This document shows positions 1-5,151 of a stretch of DNA of 5,171 nucleotides, one piece after another. The position numbers and the translations under genes were made by a program. The DNA lies in NCBI GenBank assembly GCA_021203665.1, contig JAJQAT010000090.1:1-5171 (forward strand), given 5' to 3'. Origin of the DNA: Bacillota bacterium. GTDB taxonomy: Bacteria > Bacillota > Clostridia > UBA1381. Position 1 is the first letter of the stretch, and each line of letters opens with the position of its first letter. The notes under the pieces were generated by a model. It had not been told where the DNA came from. It was given only the letters and a program-made list of their open reading frames with translations, and did not search any database.

Positions 1-305
1 GATTTGCTTTGCAAATCGTAGGCGTAGAGCTTTGCTCGTAGCCGTAGCCAAAAAGATGTCGGCGGAGCCGACGGATGAGGGATTCCGCCGCATGAAAAAT
101 AAAGCCGCACTTCTGTCTATGCTCTGCAAGGCTCCCTTGTTAAAGGTGAACGATTTGCAACGCAAATCGTAGGCTTAGAGCCAAAGGCTCGTAGCCGTAG
201 CAAAAAAGCTGTCACGAAGTGACTGAGGGATTCCTATTCAAGTCTGCCGAAAGAATCCCTCCGTCATTTGCTTCGCAAATGCCACCTCCCTTTAACAAGG
301 GAGGC
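1..305. repeat. Perfect long direct repeat, copy 1 (left end cut by window edge)
   Basis: Every base from 1 to 305 matches 463-767 at an offset of 462; I aligned the two copies base by base and found no mismatch. The match ends at 305/767, where copy 1 continues with TCCCG and copy 2 with AAACC. The left boundary is unknown because copy 1 starts at the window edge, so the true repeat may be longer. Perfect identity in non-coding sequence implies a recent duplication or active gene conversion. An assembly artefact is also possible and cannot be excluded from sequence alone. Confidence 0.95.
132..303. repeat. MITE-like composite element with 15-base terminal inverted repeats
   Basis: CTCCCTTGTTAAAGG at 132-146 is the exact reverse complement of CCTTTAACAAGGGAG at 289-303, so this 172-base segment has perfect 15-base inverted ends. 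Between them lie hairpins at 152-168 (GATTTGC-AAC-GCAAATC), 172-196 (GGC-TTA-GAGCC-AAA-GGCTC-GTA-GCC), 211-223 (GTCAC-GAA-GTGAC) and 265-281 (CATTTGC-TTC-GCAAATG). A second internal inverted repeat is GAGGGATTC (225-233) against GAATCCCTC (253-261). The segment has no coding capacity. A non-autonomous palindromic element is the best reading, but I see no target-site duplication and no transposase, so mobility is inferred. The right end is itself a hairpin (285-304). Confidence 0.5.
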
Positions 306-462
306 TCCCGCCCGCCACAAATGCACCTCGACGACCCGCAAGGCTCCCCTACGAGGGGAGCCTTCCCTCATCCGTCACCCGCCTGCGGCGGGCGCCACCT
401 TCCCCCAAGGGAAGGCTAACCAAATCCGCCGCAAACCCTAAGCCTTCCCCTGAGGGGTGAAC
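306..462. repeat. Spacer between the long repeats: variant hairpin modules
   Basis: This part is not duplicated but has the same architecture. A hairpin at 342-362 pairs GGCTCCCCT with AGGGGAGCC around ACG. A second at 378-392 pairs CCCGCC with GGCGGG around TGC, inside the conserved CCGTCA...GCCACCT frame. A third at 398-415 pairs CCTTCCC with GGGAAGG around CCAA. The stretch ends with CCCCTGAGGGG and then GGTGAAC, the same junction that precedes the GATTTGC hairpin elsewhere. No gene is visible. Confidence 0.7.
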
Positions 463-767
463 GATTTGCTTTGCAAATCGTAGGCGTAGAGCTTTGCTCG
501 TAGCCGTAGCCAAAAAGATGTCGGCGGAGCCGACGGATGAGGGATTCCGCCGCATGAAAAATAAAGCCGCACTTCTGTCTATGCTCTGCAAGGCTCCCTT
601 GTTAAAGGTGAACGATTTGCAACGCAAATCGTAGGCTTAGAGCCAAAGGCTCGTAGCCGTAGCAAAAAAGCTGTCACGAAGTGACTGAGGGATTCCTATT
701 CAAGTCTGCCGAAAGAATCCCTCCGTCATTTGCTTCGCAAATGCCACCTCCCTTTAACAAGGGAGGC
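463..767. repeat. Perfect long direct repeat, copy 2
   Basis: Second copy of the 305-base repeat, identical to 1-305. It is preceded by TGAAC at 458-462, and the same GGTGAAC-GATTTGC junction recurs internally at 146-158 and 608-620. This suggests that the GATTTGC hairpin marks the real left edge of a module. The 157 bases between the copies (306-462) hold different hairpins of the same style. Confidence 0.95.
594..765. repeat. MITE-like composite element, second copy
   Basis: Exact copy of 132-303, carried inside the 305-base direct repeat, with 15-base inverted ends at 594-608 and 751-765. Because the flanks are duplicated too, this copy arose by duplication of the larger block and not by an independent insertion. 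Confidence 0.5.
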
Positions 768-940
768 AAACCCCTCCGTCACGGCTTTGCCGTGCCACCT
801 CCCCTAGTAGGGGGGAGGCTCACACCCGCCGCAAATTTCCTCGTAGGGGTCTGTTCGACTTTGCAAAGCAAAGCCGAAGACCTCGACGACCCGCAAGGCT
901 CCCCTACCCAGGGGAGCTGTCAGCGTAGCTGACTGAGGGG
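768..940. repeat. Right-hand hairpin modules next to the MATE 3' end
   Basis: There are five hairpins. CACGGC-TTT-GCCGTG lies at 780-794 within CCGTCA...GCCACCT. CCTCCCC pairs with GGGGAGG at 798-818. CTTTGC-AAA-GCAAAG lies at 859-873. GCTCCCCT-ACCC-AGGGGAGC lies at 898-917. GTCAGC-GTA-GCTGAC lies at 919-933, followed by TGAGGGG. The last two sit 60-100 bases past the MATE stop codon in the direction of transcription. They could form strong 3' structures in its mRNA, but no U-run follows, so I do not call a terminator. In the 859-873 hairpin the outer pairs TCG(G)...(T)CGA fit better on the minus strand, where they give a G-U pair, than on the plus strand, where they give an A-C mismatch. Confidence 0.65.
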
Positions 941-996
941 TTTTATCCCGCGCTTCCGGCCGGTGATAAGCCTCCCGCCCGCCGCCAACCGCCGCA

Positions 997-2325
997 TCAA
1001 TATTTATATTTCCCCTTAAGAGCAATCCAAAATACGGTTGTTGTTACCGCCGCCATAAGCTCGGCGGCGACGATGGACATCCAAATTCCGTCAACGCCCC
1101 AAATGAGCGGGAAAATCAAAACCGCCGCGACCTGGAACAGCAATGTTCTAAGGAACGAAATTGCCGCCGAGACCAAGCCGTTGTTGAGCGCGGTAAAGAA
1201 TGACGAGCCGTAAATGGCGATGCCCGCGAACAAGAACGAGAACGAATAAATCGCGAATCCTCTGAGCGTCAGCTCGAGCAGGCTCTCGTCATAGCTTACG
1301 AATATCATTGACAGAGGCCTTGCCAGAAGCTGCGCCGCCGCGAACATCAGCACCGAAAATATCCCTATCACAACAAGGCTTTTTCTAAGCAGGCTTTTCA
1401 GCTCGCCGTGATTTTCCGCACCGTAATGGTAGCCGATAACCGGCGCGGTTCCGACGGAATATCCTATAAACGCGGCTATAAATATCATGTTTACATACAT
1501 CAGCACTCCGTAGGCGGCAACGCCGTCCTCGCCGGCGTATTTAATCAGCCGCGCATTGTAAAGCATACCCACTATCGACATTGAAATGTTGGACATCAGC
1601 TCCGATGAGCCGTTCGTGCAGGCTTTAAGCAGAGATTTGCCGTCGAATTTAGTGCGGGTAAGGCGGAGCGGGGTAGGGTTAGGACGGCAGAAATATACAA
1701 GCGGAATAATGCCGCCCACGCATTGACTCAGCGCGGTTGCCGCCGCCGCGCCCTTAAGTCCGAACGGAAACACCGCCACCAAAAGAGCGTCGAGAACCAT
1801 ATTTGTAACACCCGCCGCGACCGTCACCGCAAGTCCGAGCTGCGGCTTTTCCGCCGCGACAAAGAAGCTTTGAAACTCAAATTGCAGCATATACGCCGGA
1901 AGTGCAATCAAAATAATGCGTCCGTAAAGCACGCAGCTGTCGAGCATTTCACCCTCCGCGCCGAGCACGGCGGCAACGGGACGGATAAATATTATTCCGA
2001 GCGCGGCTATAATAATTCCGCAAAGCGCGGAAACGTACACAAACAGCGAAAACAGCTCGCGCGCCTTTTTCATTCTGCCCTCGCCCATAGTCTTGGCAAT
2101 GAGCGCGTTGCCGCCCGCGCCGAACATAAATCCCACGGCACCGAGTATCATTAAAAACGGCATGATAAAATTGACCGCGGTAAACGATGTTTTACCGACA
2201 AAATTTGAAACAAAAAAACCGTCCACAATGCCGTAAATCGATGTGAATATCATCATTATAATCGACGGCAGCGTGAAGCGCAGAAGCTTTCTGTATGTAA
2301 AATGCTCCGATAATTGTATTTTCAT
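997..2325 (-). CDS. MATE family efflux transporter (MepA-like)
   Basis: This is a 442-residue inner-membrane antiporter of the MATE family. Such proteins export drugs or other organic cations in exchange for Na+ or H+. About 12 hydrophobic segments can be placed, near residues 17-39, 50-72, 92-114, 132-154, 163-187, 192-212, 237-258, 271-291, 315-335, 355-375, 384-407 and 411-434. This is the usual two-bundle layout, and the length is normal for the family. Recognisable family stretches are IYGIVDGFFVSNFVG (30-44) and NGSSELMSNISMSIVGMLYN (238-257), the latter typical of the start of the second bundle in MepA-like members. The ATG at 2325 follows GGAGG (2331-2335) with a 5-base gap, which supports this start. 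The protein appears intact. The gene is separated from the upstream operon by a repeat and is followed directly by the repeat array. The substrate cannot be predicted, and a role in drug resistance is not shown. Confidence 0.93.
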   Translation of the reverse strand: MKIQLSEHFTYRKLLRFTLPSIIMMIFTSIYGIVDGFFVSNFVGKTSFTAVNFIMPFLMILGAVGFMFGAGGNALIAKTMGEGRMKKARELFSLFVYVSALCGIIIAALGIIFIRPVAAVLGAEGEMLDSCVLYGRIILIALPAYMLQFEFQSFFVAAEKPQLGLAVTVAAGVTNMVLDALLVAVFPFGLKGAAAATALSQCVGGIIPLVYFCRPNPTPLRLTRTKFDGKSLLKACTNGSSELMSNISMSIVGMLYNARLIKYAGEDGVAAYGVLMYVNMIFIAAFIGYSVGTAPVIGYHYGAENHGELKSLLRKSLVVIGIFSVLMFAAAQLLARPLSMIFVSYDESLLELTLRGFAIYSFSFLFAGIAIYGSSFFTALNNGLVSAAISFLRTLLFQVAAVLIFPLIWGVDGIWMSIVAAELMAAVTTTVFWIALKGKYKY

Positions 2326-2370
2326 ATTTTCCTCCGATAGGTTTAATTTATGTTGAGATATTTAAAAAAG
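2326..2370 (-). promoter_or_regulatory. AT-rich leader and possible promoter region of the MATE gene
   Basis: The 45 bases before the MATE start contain the ribosome binding site GGAGG (2331-2335). Upstream is an AT-rich stretch with -10-like hexamers such as TAAATA or ATAAAT on the minus strand, but no convincing -35 box. At 2364-2369 the minus strand reads T6 after GGCTCTC, at the edge of the repeat. It could therefore serve as a U-tract ending upstream transcription, or as part of a promoter spacer. Both readings are weak. Confidence 0.3.
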
Positions 2371-2411
2371 AGAGCCTAACCCCTCCGTCACGCCTACCGG
2401 CGTGCCGCCTC

Positions 2412-2454
2412 TTTGGCAACGGCTTAGAGCCGCAGGCTCGTAGCCGTAGCCAAA
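2412..2454. repeat. Stacked stem-loop with symmetric 3-base internal loops
   Basis: The 43 bases read as TTTGGC | AAC | GGC | TTA | GAGCC | GCA | GGCTC | GTA | GCC | GTA | GCCAAA. The three stems TTTGGC/GCCAAA, GGC/GCC and GAGCC/GGCTC all pair perfectly. They are separated by two 3x3 internal loops (AAC/GTA and TTA/GTA) and closed by a GCA triloop. In the main array the equivalent part at 21-43 has the stem GAGC/GCTC with a TTT loop, and at 172-196 GAGCC/GGCTC with an AAA loop. Which strand, if either, is the functional RNA cannot be decided from the window. Confidence 0.6.
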
Positions 2455-2565
2455 AAGGTGTCGGCGAAGCCGACGGATGAGGGATTTGGGCGCATGAAAA
2501 ATAAAGCCGTACTTTTGGCAACGCTCCGCAAGGGAGGCTCGCACACGCCGCAAATTTACCTCGCA

Positions 2566-2578
2566 GCGGGCGACCCGC
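2566..2578 (-). terminator. Weak hairpin just after the DUF4186 stop codon
   Basis: GCGGG-CGA-CCCGC forms a 5-base-pair hairpin beginning 5 bases past the stop codon, at the end of the gph-malQ-DUF4186 operon. No U-tract follows directly; the nearest T-rich run on the minus strand, in CGGCTTTATTTTTCATGC, lies about 60 bases further on. It may be a 3' structure or only part of the repeat. It is a low-confidence terminator candidate. Confidence 0.2.
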
Positions 2579-2583
2579 AAGGC

Positions 2584-2937
2584 TCATTTCATTTCCTTTT
2601 CAATCCACGCCATAAGCAGGTTTACGATTTTTTCCTGTTGAATTTGCGAAAGCTCCGTGCTTTTGGGTACGTTGTACCACTTATTAAGACAGCCGCGGCA
2701 GCAGCAGGCGGTCGCGTGCTGAGCGATAAACACCGGATGAGAGCGCATCGGCGTTTGCTTTCCGTCGTTCGGAATGACGGCGGGCGCAAGGCGTTCTCTC
2801 ACGAAATCGCGCGCGTGGGAACGTATGGTGTCCATACCCTTTTGCCGGACGTATTCCTTATCCCTTTCCTTTAAATGAAAGCCGGCGCGGAAGCTTGATT
2901 TTTCAAGCCTCGAAAGCGCCTGTTCTATTGTCTGCAT
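2584..2937 (-). CDS. DUF4186 family protein, function unknown
   Basis: This is a 117-residue soluble protein that I recognise as DUF4186 from its conserved body: LEKSSFRAGFHLKERD (11-26), an LAPAVIPNDGKQTPMR stretch (50-65) and HPVFIAQHATACCCRGC (67-83). The length is about full for the family. His67, His74, Cys78-80 and Cys83 form a dense His/Cys cluster that could bind a metal such as zinc; that is inference from the pattern. The C-terminal third is helical and charged (WIEKEMK end). There is no signal peptide or membrane segment, so the protein should be cytoplasmic. The ATG lies 4 bases after the malQ stop codon, and the only upstream purine-rich match (GAAAGACAG) is weak, so translation is probably coupled to malQ. 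The stop codon overlaps the edge of a hairpin repeat. The biochemical role is unknown, and its position after malQ does not prove a link to glucan metabolism. Confidence 0.85.
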   Translation of the reverse strand: MQTIEQALSRLEKSSFRAGFHLKERDKEYVRQKGMDTIRSHARDFVRERLAPAVIPNDGKQTPMRSHPVFIAQHATACCCRGCLNKWYNVPKSTELSQIQQEKIVNLLMAWIEKEMK

Positions 2938-2941
2938 AAAA

Positions 2942-4420
2942 TCACTGTCTTTCGCATCTGCCGTATGTACGGGTTATGTCGGCGATTTTTTCGGCAAGCT
3001 TTTTTGTCGCGTCGCGCTTGCCCATACGCCATTGCCAGTTGCCGCCGAGCGTGGACGGGATATTCATTCTCGCGCTTTCGTCAAGCTCCAAATAATCCTG
3101 CATTTGTATTATGGCGGTGTCGCTGACGCTCGCCATTGCCGTTTTGATTATTTTCCACGCCAAATCGTCCTCGGCGTCGAGATATTTTTTGCAAAAATCG
3201 AGCGTGTCCTTGTCAAGCTCCTTAAGCCAGCCCAAAAGAGTGTTGTTATCGTGCGTGCCGGCGTATACGACGCTGTTTGAGGTGTATGTGTGAGGGAGAT
3301 AATCGCTTTCCTCGCGCGGGTCGAACGCGAATTCAAGCACCTTCATACCCGGAAATCCCGATTTTTTGAGCAGCTTATGCACGTCCTCCGTAAGAAATCC
3401 CAAATCCTCCGCTATAATCGGCAGGTCGCCGAGAGCTTTTTTTACCGCGTCGAATAAATCCATACCGGGACCCTTGAGCCATTTTCCATGCTCGGCGGTT
3501 TTGTCGCCGCTCGGGATTGAATAATACCCCTCAAAGCCTCTGAAATGGTCTATGCGGACAACATCATAAAGAGAGGTCGCCGCGCGTATTCTGTCAATCC
3601 ACCAATCGAATCCCAATTCCTTGTGGCGTTTCCAGTTGTAGAGCGGATTGCCCCAAAGCTGACCGGTCGGCGAGAACGCGTCGGGCGGACAACCCGCGAC
3701 GGCTGTAGGCATTAAATCCCCGTCAAGCTCAAAAAGATCGGGATATACCCATACATCGGCGCTGTCAAGCGCGACATAAATCGGAATATCTCCGATTATG
3801 GAAATTCCGTTATTGTTCGCGTATTTTTTCAGCTTGTCCCACTGTTCAAAGAATTTGAACTGCAAAAATTCCCAAAATATTACATCGTCCCCGTGCGCGG
3901 ATTTAAATTCCCAAAGCGAGTGCGGGTCGCGTTTTCTCAGACCGTCCTTCCATTCAAGCCAGGATTTGCCGCCGTTATCGTCCTTTATGCTCATAAAAAG
4001 CGCGTAATTTGAAATCCATTTTTCGTTTTTTTCAAGGAACGCGTTAAATTCGGTCAAATCGCCCTTTTTGAAATTGTTGAAAGCCTTACGCAAAATTTTA
4101 AATCGGTTTTTATATATAATTTCGTAATCAACTCTTTTTTTGTCCGCGCCCCAGCTTAGCTTATCACAGTCGGTCTTTTTCAAAAGTCCCTCCTCGCACA
4201 GCATATCGAGGTCTATAAAGTACGGATTGCCGGCGTTAGTCGAAAACGACTGATACGGCGAATCTCCGTAGCTTGTGGGACCCACCGGCAGTATCTGCCA
4301 GCAGCGCTGCTTTGCGCTTTTCAGAAAATCAACAAATCTGTACGCCTCTTTTCCGAGCGTGCCTATGCCGTAATCGGACGGCAGCGATGATATGTGCATT
4401 AATATTCCGCTTGTTCTCAT
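2942..4420 (-). CDS. malQ: 4-alpha-glucanotransferase (amylomaltase, GH77)
   Basis: A cytoplasmic enzyme that transfers alpha-1,4-glucan segments between maltodextrins and releases glucose, used in maltose/maltodextrin or glycogen turnover. At 492 residues it matches the compact Thermus-type amylomaltases and lacks extra N-terminal domains. Catalytic residues are in place: nucleophile Asp291 in VRIDHFRGF, acid/base Glu338 in IIAEDLG, and Asp391 in AGTHDNNT. Other GH77 landmarks are the N-terminal SGILMHISSLPSDYGIGTLG (4-23), PVGPTSYGDSPYQSFSTNAG (45-64), the active-site loop CPPDAFSPTGQLWGNPLYNW (244-263) and the C-terminal NIPSTLGGNWQWR (453-465). The ATG at 4420 is chosen because homology starts there and GGGAGG (4430-4435) stands 9 bases upstream. 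The same frame stays open to an ATG at 4600, but that extension lies inside the phosphatase gene and has no GH77 character. The gene sits 17 bases after gph and 4 before DUF4186, so it is almost certainly the middle gene of an operon. Confidence 0.96.
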   Translation of the reverse strand: MRTSGILMHISSLPSDYGIGTLGKEAYRFVDFLKSAKQRCWQILPVGPTSYGDSPYQSFSTNAGNPYFIDLDMLCEEGLLKKTDCDKLSWGADKKRVDYEIIYKNRFKILRKAFNNFKKGDLTEFNAFLEKNEKWISNYALFMSIKDDNGGKSWLEWKDGLRKRDPHSLWEFKSAHGDDVIFWEFLQFKFFEQWDKLKKYANNNGISIIGDIPIYVALDSADVWVYPDLFELDGDLMPTAVAGCPPDAFSPTGQLWGNPLYNWKRHKELGFDWWIDRIRAATSLYDVVRIDHFRGFEGYYSIPSGDKTAEHGKWLKGPGMDLFDAVKKALGDLPIIAEDLGFLTEDVHKLLKKSGFPGMKVLEFAFDPREESDYLPHTYTSNSVVYAGTHDNNTLLGWLKELDKDTLDFCKKYLDAEDDLAWKIIKTAMASVSDTAIIQMQDYLELDESARMNIPSTLGGNWQWRMGKRDATKKLAEKIADITRTYGRCERQ

Positions 4421-4429
4421 TTTATGTTT

Positions 4430-4435
4430 CCTCCC
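4430..4435 (-). promoter_or_regulatory. Ribosome binding site that fixes the malQ start
   Basis: The minus strand reads GGGAGG, 9 bases before the ATG at 4420 and just past the phosphatase stop codon (4438-4440). It supports the 492-residue malQ product over the 552-residue reading that begins inside the preceding gene. Confidence 0.85.
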
Positions 4436-4437
4436 GC

Positions 4438-5094
4438 TTAAATTAATTGTAAAATAACGTGCGGATTTTCCGCGATGTAGTCCGCGCCCGCCTGTACAAG
4501 CTCCGTTTTTGAGCGGAATCCCCACAGCACTCCGACAGAGGTCATTCCGGCGTTTTTCGCGGTTAATATGTCCACGTTGGTATCTCCGAGGAACAGACAT
4601 TCCGACGGGTCGGCTTTAAGAGCCGCGGCAATTTCAAGCGCCGAGCGCGGGTCGGGCTTTGTCGGCATACCGTCTATAACGCCGCGTACCGCGTCAAAGC
4701 AGCTTTCGCCGAATATATTGTCCGTCACAAAATGCACCACGTTGTCGGGCTTGTTGGAGCATACCGCGGTTTTGACGCCCTTTTCCTTGAGAGCCGCTAT
4801 CAGCTCCGGTATGCCGTCATAGGCGTTTGTATCGTAAAGATAGTCCTTTTCATAGTTTTCGTCGTATACATCGCGAACCCTTTCAAACATATCCGCCGTG
4901 TCGTTTCCGCGCGCGGCGAGAATGCGGTGAATAAGCTTGTCGCGTCCGTCGCCCACGTACATTTTATAGTCTTCCGTGGGAATAGGCTCCATACCGTAGG
5001 CGGATAACGCCATATTTCCGAAATGCGCTATCGCGCGGATTGTGTCGGTAAGCGTACCGTCAAGGTCGAATATACACGCTTTAATGTTGCTCAT
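4438..5094 (-). CDS. HAD-IA family hydrolase, phosphoglycolate phosphatase-like
   Basis: This 218-residue soluble phosphatase belongs to the haloacid dehalogenase superfamily. All four HAD motifs are present: DLDGT with nucleophile Asp10 and acid/base Asp12, Ser113 in CSNKP, Lys146 in TKPDP, and GDTNVD with Asp171 and Asp175 for Mg2+. Residues from about 17 to 83 form the helical C1-type cap that selects the substrate. Overall it most resembles Gph-type phosphatases (DLDGTLTDT near the start, NKPDN in motif II, a G-V-LWGFR stretch at 188-194). Members of this group also act on other sugar phosphates, nucleotides or pyrophosphate, so the substrate is not settled and I give no gene symbol. The ATG at 5094 follows GGAGG (5101-5105) at 6 bases, and the length is normal. 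It is probably the first gene of the operon with malQ and DUF4186; pairing with malQ could hint at a sugar-phosphate substrate, but that is speculation. Confidence 0.92.
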   Translation of the reverse strand: MSNIKACIFDLDGTLTDTIRAIAHFGNMALSAYGMEPIPTEDYKMYVGDGRDKLIHRILAARGNDTADMFERVRDVYDENYEKDYLYDTNAYDGIPELIAALKEKGVKTAVCSNKPDNVVHFVTDNIFGESCFDAVRGVIDGMPTKPDPRSALEIAAALKADPSECLFLGDTNVDILTAKNAGMTSVGVLWGFRSKTELVQAGADYIAENPHVILQLI

Positions 5095-5110
5095 AATAAT
5101 CCTCCGTTTC

Positions 5111-5124
5111 GCCGCCGAGGCGGC
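5111..5124 (-). promoter_or_regulatory. Perfect small hairpin in the phosphatase leader
   Basis: GCCGCC-TC-GGCGGC on the minus strand (5-6 base pairs) ends 5 bases before the GGAGG ribosome binding site. It would form in the 5' untranslated RNA and could affect ribosome access or mRNA stability. There is no U-tract, so it is not a terminator on either strand. Confidence 0.4.
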
Positions 5125-5145
5125 ATAAATTCTTCCCGAATATTA

Positions 5146-5151
5146 ATTATA
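5146..5151 (-). promoter_or_regulatory. Possible -10 box upstream of the operon
   Basis: The minus strand reads TATAAT within CGATATATAATTAATATTC, about 50 bases before the phosphatase start. The matching -35 position would fall at about 5169-5174, at or past the window edge, so only half of the promoter can be judged. The surroundings are much more AT-rich than the genes. Confidence 0.35.

Larger units (their letters stand above)
1..996. repeat. Gene-free hairpin-module repeat array downstream of the MATE gene
   Basis: This stretch of almost 1 kb holds no believable gene. It is built from recurring blocks: paired hairpins of the form GATTTGC-NNN-GCAAATC, a GGC/GAGC(C)...GGCTC/GCC stem with GTA separators, GTC-hairpin-GAC followed by TGAGGGATTC, and the reverse-type block CCGTCA-hairpin-TGCCACCT followed by a purine/pyrimidine hairpin. 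Open frames crossing it (219-419, 681-932, 349-627, 804-1025) are made of repeat sequence, lack ribosome binding sites and resemble no protein I know. The array begins right after the MATE stop codon and runs off the left edge. Its GC-rich hairpins lack U-tracts, so they are not classical terminators, although they could protect the 3' end of the MATE transcript. The block style is familiar from clostridial intergenic regions. I cannot assign it to a named family. Confidence 0.85.
2371..2585. repeat. Diverged copy of the hairpin repeat between DUF4186 and MATE genes
   Basis: Positions 2440-2509 align without gaps to 38-107 of the main array, with 65 of 70 bases identical. The aligned part includes GTAGCCGTAGCC, the GTCGGC-GAA-GCCGAC hairpin (2460-2474), GGATGAGGGATT and the 18-base core GCATGAAAAATAAAGCCG (2492-2509). 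On its left is a CCGTCA-type hairpin, CACGCC-TACC-GGCGTG (2389-2404). On its right is GACCCGCAAGGCTC, also found near 333-346 and 888-901. The repeat reaches into the stop codon of the DUF4186 gene (2584-2586). No gene lies within it: the frames here (2348-2587, 2362-2580, 2458-2874) are repeat-derived or antisense shadows. Confidence 0.8.

Noticed and set aside
91..171. Small frame starting MKNKA, also seen at 2493
   Set aside because: Its start lies in the invariant repeat core with no ribosome binding site, and the downstream codons differ between copies with no sign of protein-level conservation.
219..419. 66-codon open frame, whose first 29 codons recur at 681-932
   Set aside because: The shared part is simply the duplicated non-coding repeat. 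There is no ribosome binding site, the translation is low-complexity Pro/Gly-rich sequence, and the two frames diverge as soon as the repeat ends.
349..627. 92-codon minus-strand frame across the repeats
   Set aside because: It runs through several hairpins and part of the perfect repeat, has no ribosome binding site and resembles no known family.
898..933. Rho-independent terminator for the MATE gene
   Set aside because: Two strong hairpins are present, but neither is followed by a U-tract in the minus direction, and the same hairpin types occur throughout the repeat array.
1..940. CRISPR array
   Set aside because: The repeats are of unequal length and irregular spacing, are dominated by hairpins, and have no uniform spacers. 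No cas gene is present.
1723..2154. 143-codon plus-strand frame inside the MATE gene
   Set aside because: It is antisense to a clear membrane transporter. Its Arg/His-rich composition is typical of a shadow frame.
4421..4600. 60-residue N-terminal extension of malQ
   Set aside because: It overlaps the phosphatase coding sequence, has no GH77 similarity, and a good ribosome binding site stands 9 bases before the internal ATG at 4420.
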